Source: Actinomadura sp. K4S16 (GTDB lineage: Bacteria; Actinomycetota; Actinomycetes; Streptosporangiales; Streptosporangiaceae). From it: 64,000 nucleotides of DNA. A program made the position numbers and the translations under genes. The stretch covers positions 248,001 through 312,000 of the forward strand of contig NZ_BDDE01000014.1 in NCBI RefSeq assembly GCF_008327685.1, in the 5' to 3' direction. Below the pieces are notes generated by a model. That model saw only the letters and a program-made list of their open reading frames with translations, did not search any database and had not been told where the DNA came from. Positions 59,451 to 64,000 of this stretch are shown one piece after another (positions within the stretch are counted from its first letter, which is position 1; every line of letters begins with the position of its first letter).

Positions 59451-61789
59451 CAGGAGCAGCCGACGCCGGGAGCGGTGACCTCGGCGGGCAACGTCAAGAC
59501 GTGTGGGCGCAGCGAGACGCCTTCACCGCAGCCGGTGACATCCACGTCCACTTGGGTCGGGATGACTCTGATCGGAAAGAGCGCCGGCATGAGTCTTTTG
59601 CTGCGCCAGCGCTGCTCTTCCCACCGGTCGGGCGGTTGCCGGAGCGAATACGTGGTCGGAACGCGCTGTTGAACCGCCTCGGCAGGCTCGTGGATGCGCC
59701 TGACGGTCGGATGCATGTCCTGGCCGGGCTCGGCGGCACAGGGAAATCGGCTGTGGCGCTACGAGTTTCGGAACTGGCCGCACGGCGGGGGCACGATGTT
59801 TGGTGGGTGCCCGCACTGGACGCTTCGTCATTGCGATGGTCTCTGCTCCAACTCGCGCAGGAGTTGGGGGCTGGTTCGGCGGAGGTGGATGCGGCATTGA
59901 CCGGCCGCCGTGATCCGGCGGATCTGCTTTGGCGGCATCTGGGCACACGAACGGGTTGGCTGCTGGTGATCGACAACGCCGATGACATTTCGGTGCTGGA
60001 GTGCGGAGGCCGACCGGTGCGTGACGGCAATGGATGGCTGCGGCCGACGACGGCAGGTTTGATCATTACGACTAGCAGGGTCTCTGATCCAAGGAATTGG
60101 GGTCGAAATACGCAAATTCACCCAATCGGTTGGCTGAGTAATCAGGACGGCGCCAGAGTCCTGCTTGATCTGGCTCCGCACGCTGGTTCCCGTACGACGG
60201 CGCAGATCCTTTCAGAGCGGCTTGGTGGGCTGGCGTTGGCGCTGCACCAGGCAGGCTCGCATCTGGCCTCGCCGTTTGCGCGCGAGGCCACGTTTGAAGG
60301 CTACGCACGGGCGCTGGAGTCCCGCTTCGCCGAACTGCTGGGCGCTGGAGGACGCGACCGTGACGTCGTGACCGGCACCTGGGAACTCTCTCTGGATCAG
60401 TTGGCGCAGAACGATGTGCCCCAAGCGCGAGACCTCTTGCGGGTACTCGCGTGGTTCATGGGCGCGTTGCCCATCCCGGTCTGGTTGTTGGATCACGAAG
60501 TGCTGGCCGGGATATGCGGTGACGCCAGCGCCGAGAAAGCTGGCGTCGGGTTGGAAGCACTGCGGTCGGTAGGGCTGATCGAGACCAGATCGGCTCGTCG
60601 ATCGGACACCATCGCAGTCGTGCATCCGTTGGTAGCGGAGGCAGTTCGGCTTCAACAGTCAACGGGTGAAAATCCATGGCGCGAGACTGCAGCAACGCTG
60701 CTGCGGAGAGCGTTGCCAGAAGACCCGGTACTCAGCCAGAACTGGGCAATTTACAGCACCCTTCTGCCACATGCGCGCATCGTCTTCGCTGAAGATCCCG
60801 ACGAGCTGGGTAAGTTTGTCCGCTACCTTGAGGCCAGCGGAGGCTATGAGGCGGCACGAGCATTGCAGCGGCAGATATGTGAATGCCTTGAGAGCGAGCA
60901 TGGCCGAAATGATGCGGCCAGCCTGCTCGCGCGTGCGGTGCTCGCAGACCTCACCGGTCAGGCTGGCGAGGTGACGGAGGCTCTGCACCAGCTTATCGAG
61001 TTGGTTCCCGCCAGTGAGGAGGCACTCGGTCCAGAACATCCGCATACCCTTGTAGCACGTGCCAGTTTAGCCCAATGGACAGGTGAAGCAGGTGATGCGG
61101 TTTCGGCACGTGACCAGTACGCGGAAATCGTGCCCATTCGAGAAATGGTCCTGGGAGCTGAGCACGATGAGACATTGATCTCACGTGCCAACCTGGCCTA
61201 TTGCACCGGTCTGGCCGGTGATCCGGCGGAAGCGCGTGATCAATTCGCGAGGCTGGTCCGCATCCGCGAGCGCGTATCGGGTCCCGAGCACCTGCACACC
61301 CTCGTCGATGGCCTCAATCTTGCGCGCTGGACCGGGGAATCCGGAGACCCCACAGCCGCACGGGATCAATTCTCGGACCTGCTCCCGTTGCACGAGCGGC
61401 TTCTAGGCGCTGAGCACCCCCGTACTCTCATCACCAGGGCCAACTTGGCACGCTGGACGGGAGAGGCTGGAGACCCGGCAGCGGCGCGTGACCAGTACGC
61501 CGATCTCCTACCCGTACGACGACGTGTCCTAGGACCCGAGCATCCTCACGTGCTGTCTTCTACTGCCAACTTGGCACGCTGGACGGGAGAGGCCGGAGAC
61601 CCAACGGCGGCATATGAGCAATATCTGCGGCTGCTGCCGTTGTATGAGCGAGTACTAGGTGCTGATCATCCCAGGACGATGGAGGTTCGAAGTAGTCTGA
61701 CGCGGTGGTCGGACATCTCGGGATACGGGAGAGAAGACTGGGGCGCATCCGTTTCCCGCGAATTCATAGATCGTGAGCACCCTCTTTGA
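59447..61789 (+). CDS. NB-ARC/TPR STAND NTPase, likely conflict protein
   Basis: A 780-residue protein. An N-terminal tail motif (residues 25-35, AFTAAGDIHVH) precedes NB-ARC: Walker A AGLGGTGKSAVAL (93-105), Walker B TGWLLVIDNADD (169-180), and GLIITTSRVSDP and a GLALALHQAG helix. The last 250 residues are TPR-like: six copies of a 42-residue unit starting 'LGPEHP.TL', spaced exactly 126 bases from 61025. No N-terminal effector domain is fused, so the 146-aa neighbour probably supplies the linked function. It is translationally coupled to that gene and overlaps the convergent DUF397 gene by 26 bases. Confidence 0.9.
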   Translation: MTGAADAGSGDLGGQRQDVWAQRDAFTAAGDIHVHLGRDDSDRKERRHESFAAPALLFPPVGRLPERIRGRNALLNRLGRLVDAPDGRMHVLAGLGGTGKSAVALRVSELAARRGHDVWWVPALDASSLRWSLLQLAQELGAGSAEVDAALTGRRDPADLLWRHLGTRTGWLLVIDNADDISVLECGGRPVRDGNGWLRPTTAGLIITTSRVSDPRNWGRNTQIHPIGWLSNQDGARVLLDLAPHAGSRTTAQILSERLGGLALALHQAGSHLASPFAREATFEGYARALESRFAELLGAGGRDRDVVTGTWELSLDQLAQNDVPQARDLLRVLAWFMGALPIPVWLLDHEVLAGICGDASAEKAGVGLEALRSVGLIETRSARRSDTIAVVHPLVAEAVRLQQSTGENPWRETAATLLRRALPEDPVLSQNWAIYSTLLPHARIVFAEDPDELGKFVRYLEASGGYEAARALQRQICECLESEHGRNDAASLLARAVLADLTGQAGEVTEALHQLIELVPASEEALGPEHPHTLVARASLAQWTGEAGDAVSARDQYAEIVPIREMVLGAEHDETLISRANLAYCTGLAGDPAEARDQFARLVRIRERVSGPEHLHTLVDGLNLARWTGESGDPTAARDQFSDLLPLHERLLGAEHPRTLITRANLARWTGEAGDPAAARDQYADLLPVRRRVLGPEHPHVLSSTANLARWTGEAGDPTAAYEQYLRLLPLYERVLGADHPRTMEVRSSLTRWSDISGYGREDWGASVSREFIDREHPL
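61025..61780 (+). repeat. six 126-bp TPR repeats
   Basis: Repeats begin at 61025, 61151, 61277, 61403, 61529 and 61655. The last copies are close at DNA level: GCCAACTTGGCACGCTGGAC occurs in two neighbouring copies. This suggests recent internal duplication, as expected for a recognition surface under diversifying selection. Confidence 0.8.
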
Positions 61790-62003
61790 TATGCGCCAAG
61801 AACCGCCGGAACTCGCTCCTGTTGACGCGGATCTGGTGACCTTGTCGGTCTTTGCTGTCACGCAGAAGAACCGCGTGCTCGACGCAAGCCAATTCCACGC
61901 AGTCGGAACCAGAACCAGACATCTGAGAAATTATGCTCTTGCGCCAGCGCAGGACGTCATCGCCGGTCAATGCATAACGCCGCTGTGGCGATGGTTCGGT
62001 CAC
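61764..62003 (-). CDS. DUF397 protein, island copy
   Basis: A 79-residue protein: RRYALTGDDVLRWRKSIISQ, then CVELACVEHAVLLRDSKD and RSEFRRFLAHIKEGAHDL, which are DUF397 features. GTG at 62003 follows GGAGG by five bases. It is convergent with the NB-ARC gene (26-base overlap) and lacks an adjacent XRE/DUF5753 partner, unlike the copies at 18-20 kb. GC is lower than in those copies. Confidence 0.75.
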   Translation of the reverse strand: MTEPSPQRRYALTGDDVLRWRKSIISQMSGSGSDCVELACVEHAVLLRDSKDRQGHQIRVNRSEFRRFLAHIKEGAHDL

Positions 62004-62151
62004 AGGTACCTCCAAATTCGCGTGCTCGAGCCGGACAGTTCCTGTCAGGATCTGTTAATGTCAGCCAGCAGGTCAACCCTTGAGCTGATTCCATCCTGAT
62101 CTCGCTGGTCACAGGCTGGTCGCGGGCCGCGCGGCGCGGCGGTAATCGGGA

Positions 62152-62200
62152 GAGCTCCTGGTAAGTCAAGGTTTGCGACCACCTTGGCCACCAGGAGCTC
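62152..62200. repeat. inverted repeat at an IS remnant end
   Basis: GAGCTCCTGGT (62152-62162) and ACCAGGAGCTC (62190-62200) are perfect 11-base complements, 27 bases apart, immediately upstream of a transposase-like start codon. The layout resembles an IS 5' end; the other end is not found. Confidence 0.55.
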
Positions 62201-62206
62201 CTGTTG

Positions 62207-62290
62207 ATGTTCTATCGTGCTGCGCTGGACCTGTCCCCCTCGGCCTGCGGGTTCGTGGCTGATCTGGTCCGCGGGCATCGAGCAACACCA
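62207..62290 (+). pseudogene. transposase N-terminal remnant
   Basis: ATG at 62207 opens MFYRAALDLSPSACGFVADL, VRGHR, like the first residues of actinomycete IS transposases. The similarity stops after about 25 residues. It may be a fossil; the family is not certain. Confidence 0.4.
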
Positions 62291-62382
62291 CCAACTCCAG
62301 GCCACCGTCTCCTCACAAACGTGACCGGAGAGCCAGGGGAAGATCAAGCTGTCCGTGGAACCGGGGGAAGCTGGCGCGGCGG

Positions 62383-62721
62383 ATGCTTGTCCCTCCGGAT
62401 GCACCGGCCGCGTTGCCTCGGCCGTGGCTGGCGCGGCGGCTGTTGAATCGGCTCGCGCGGGCGTTGCGGAGGCTTGGGTGGCGTGTGGAGCGACGGTACG
62501 CCAAGACCCTGCCCATGCTGCGGGTGCACTTCCCCGACGTTGCGGGCGTGGGCGAGAGCGTCACCGTGGTCCGCGGGGATGGCCGGTGGTGGTTCCGCTC
62601 CAGTACGGGGGTGCTGCTGGCGCCGTGCTCGGATGTCGGCCTGGCCGTGTCGCGGGTGGCGGTGTCGCTGGATGAGTGGGTGGCTGCGGCGCGCTCGTTG
62701 CGGAGGACGGGCGGGGCCTGA
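62383..62721 (+). CDS. hypothetical protein of the island
   Basis: A 112-residue protein with basic helices (PRPWLARRLLNRLARALRRL; RVERRYAKTLPMLRVHFPD), then GVGESVTVVRGDGRWWFRSS and TGVLLAPCSDVGLAVSRVAV. It is of a type frequently seen in actinomycete genomes; the function is unknown. The start (ATG 62383) is uncertain because a frame with one extra base would extend the N-terminus. It is followed directly by the integrase fragment. Confidence 0.6.
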   Translation: MLVPPDAPAALPRPWLARRLLNRLARALRRLGWRVERRYAKTLPMLRVHFPDVAGVGESVTVVRGDGRWWFRSSTGVLLAPCSDVGLAVSRVAVSLDEWVAAARSLRRTGGA

Positions 62722-62742
62722 TGCGATGGGGCGAGATCGGCG

Positions 62743-63303
62743 TTGCGCCGCTGCGATGTCGACCTCACCGCGCGCACCGTCCGGGTTCGTCACGCCTACG
62801 TGGAACGGGCGAACGGTCAGATGCTGCTCGGGCCTCCGAAGTCAAAGGCGGGAGTTCGGACGGTCACCATTCCGGCCGCGATCGTCCCCCACCTGACGGC
62901 GCACCTGGACAAGTACACAGGCAAGGAACCTCAAGCCCCGGTCTTCACGGGGCTCAGGGGCGGGTCGCTGCGCCGTAGCGGGTTCAACAAAGTCACCAAC
63001 TGGCGCCACGTGGTGAACGCACCCGGCGTCCCGAACCTGCATTTCCATGACCTCTGGCACACCGGTAGCCAGCTCGCCGCGGACATGGGCGTCTCGACCA
63101 AGAGCCTGATGGCGCGCATGGGCCACGACAATGAGCGGGCGGCGCTGCGCTACCAGCACCGGTCTGCCAAGGGTGACCGCATCATCGCTGACGGCCTCGA
63201 TGCCCTTGTTCGGGAAGAGCGCGGCGACGACGAGGGCCAGGACGGCGGAGCGGGCGGGCACCGGTGCCGGTTGCCTAATGGCCCGCCAATGGCCTGGCTG
63301 TGA
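62743..63303 (+). pseudogene. tyrosine-recombinase (integrase) C-terminal fragment
   Basis: 186 codons of a phage-type integrase. The first 20 residues (RRCDVDLTARTVRVRHAYVE) follow a broken LRWGE-type catalytic-Arg region: upstream in another frame 62720-62740 reads LMRWGEIG. The HxxRH box is HDLWHTG, with the second catalytic Arg changed to Trp, and the later MGHDNERAALRYQH retains His and Tyr. The N-terminal SAM-like domain is missing. The fragment is almost certainly inactive and marks the end of an integrated element next to tRNA-Gly. Confidence 0.8.
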
Positions 63304-63369
63304 AGACAGCCAGAAACGATCAAGGCCCAGGTGCGGGGATGATGTCCCTGGCCTGGGCCTTCGTGGTGG

Positions 63370-63440
63370 AGCGGGTGACGGGAATCGAACCCGCGCTGTC
63401 AGCTTGGGAAGCTGAAGTTCTACCATTGAACTACACCCGC
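63370..63440 (-). tRNA. tRNA-Gly(CCC)
   Basis: On the minus strand, acceptor stem GCGGGTG/CACCCGC, the D-arm, anticodon stem TCAGC/GCTGA with loop TTCCCAA (anticodon CCC), the T-arm GGTTCGATTCC, and a T discriminator. CCA follows at 63367-63369 on the complementary strand. Its 3' end faces the integrase fragment, the standard layout for a tRNA attachment site. Confidence 0.95.
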
Positions 63441-63522
63441 GTCGGGCGGCCTTGACGGTGCCCGTGCCTTGGTTACTGTACCGGATCGCCGGTGGGGGCG
63501 TGGCGTGGGATAGCTTTCTGGG

Positions 63523-64000
63523 GTGCTGCTCTCCGATCGCGATATCAGGGCCGAGCTCGAGTCCGGGCGGGTCAAGATCGACCCGTACGAGCCGGTCATG
63601 GTCCAGCCGTCCAGTGTGGACGTTCGACTGGACCGGTACTTCCGGGTGTTCGAGAACCACCGGTATCCGCACATCGATCCCGCTGTGGAGCAGCCGGATC
63701 TGACGCGGCTGGTCGAGGTGGACGCCGAGGAGGCGTTCGTGCTGCATCCCGGGGAGTTCGTGCTGGCCTCGACGTACGAGGTGTTCGGGCTGCCCGAGGA
63801 TCTCGCGGCGCGGCTGGAGGGGAAGAGCTCGCTCGGGCGGCTGGGGCTGCTCACGCACTCGACGGCGGGGTGGATCGATCCGGGGTTCAGCGGGCACGTG
63901 ACGCTGGAGCTGTCGAACGTGGCGACGCTGCCGATCAAGTTGTGGCCGGGGATGAAGATCGGGCAGATGTGCCTGTTCCGGACGAGCTCGCCGGCGGAGT
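63523..64000 (+). CDS. dcd: dCTP deaminase, truncated by the right edge
   Basis: The first 159 codons of dcd. It has the trimeric dUTPase-fold motifs MVQPSSVDVRLDRYF, RLEGKSSLGRLGL, and AGWIDPGFSGHVTLEL with the catalytic Glu, then LPIKLWPGMKIGQMCLF. It converts dCTP to dUTP (or dUMP in bifunctional forms). GTG at 63523 is the likely start. dcd next to tRNA-Gly is a common actinobacterial chromosomal arrangement, so the tRNA is in its native place. Confidence 0.95.
   Translation, partial: MLLSDRDIRAELESGRVKIDPYEPVMVQPSSVDVRLDRYFRVFENHRYPHIDPAVEQPDLTRLVEVDAEEAFVLHPGEFVLASTYEVFGLPEDLAARLEGKSSLGRLGLLTHSTAGWIDPGFSGHVTLELSNVATLPIKLWPGMKIGQMCLFRTSSPAE

Larger units (their letters stand above)
62004..62382. 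other. 379-bp region with an IS 5'-end remnant
   Basis: It holds the inverted repeat at 62152-62200 and the short transposase-like start at 62207. The remainder (62290-62382) has no clear gene; a possible N-terminal extension of the next gene (KIKLSVEPG) is out of frame with it. Confidence 0.55.

Noticed and set aside
1..64000. CRISPR array
   Set aside because: I saw no regularly spaced 25-40 base repeats; the only tandem arrays are the 15-bp units at 19263 and the coding TPR repeats.

Overview
The window is chromosomal DNA from a high-GC, GC3-rich actinomycete. XRE/DUF5753 regulators paired with DUF397 proteins, a DUF574-type methyltransferase, a SARP regulator, DrrAB-type ABC genes, giant LuxR (LAL) regulators and a mini-SepF point to Streptosporangiales or Streptomycetales. 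A Thermomonosporaceae/Actinomadura-like host is my inference and is not proven by the sequence.

Layout. 0-4.7 kb: a possible gene start cut by the left edge, a mini-SepF, an NAD(P)H-binding protein divergent from an HxlR regulator, and a DUF4132 protein. 4.7-9.2 kb: a catabolic block with acyl-CoA dehydrogenase, carboxymuconolactone-decarboxylase-like and VOC genes on the minus strand, divergent from a TetR regulator and an APH-type kinase. The dehydrogenase/kinase pair resembles the two halves of ACAD10/11-type proteins. 9.2-15.2 kb: lipoprotein, DrrA/DrrB-like ABC exporter, SARP/NB-ARC activator, small monooxygenase, and a lamin-tail-domain remnant. 15.2-20.4 kb: an SDR and a cluster of XRE/DUF5753, DUF397, HATPase and SAM-methyltransferase genes with a shared palindromic motif upstream of two units. 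20.5-31.3 kb: mostly housekeeping and metabolic genes (MBL hydrolase, PRC-barrel, agmatinase-like, secreted alpha/beta hydrolase, 57-aa membrane protein, sterol desaturase, AraC, shortened Uma2, class IV aminotransferase, MerR, Rieske/DUF2231, NmrA-like, TetR with a zinc-ribbon tail). 31.4-48.2 kb: methyltransferase, GNAT/XRE-cupin operon, tandem VOC, ECF sigma with a CU044_5270 protein and a large secreted protein, a CdsA-like plus acetyltransferase-aminotransferase fusion operon, an AbiEii-type nucleotidyltransferase with a 102-aa partner, AraC, DHFR-like and cupin genes. 48.5-49.4 kb: a complete IS5-type insertion sequence with a canonical -1 frameshift site and a TTA target duplication, sitting in an open frame. 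50-56.6 kb: two 919-aa LAL regulators facing each other around a polysaccharide deacetylase. 57-58.6 kb: WYL regulator divergent from a VOC gene across a perfect palindrome.

58.6-63.5 kb is an accessory island with lower GC3. It holds transposase remnants, a translationally coupled pair (146-aa adaptor plus 780-aa NB-ARC/TPR STAND NTPase sharing a short glycine/aspartate tail motif), a DUF397 gene, and a dead tyrosine-recombinase fragment next to tRNA-Gly(CCC). The window ends inside dcd. The NB-ARC pair is my best candidate for an undescribed conflict/defence system; the AbiEii pair and the CdsA-like/fusion operon are next.
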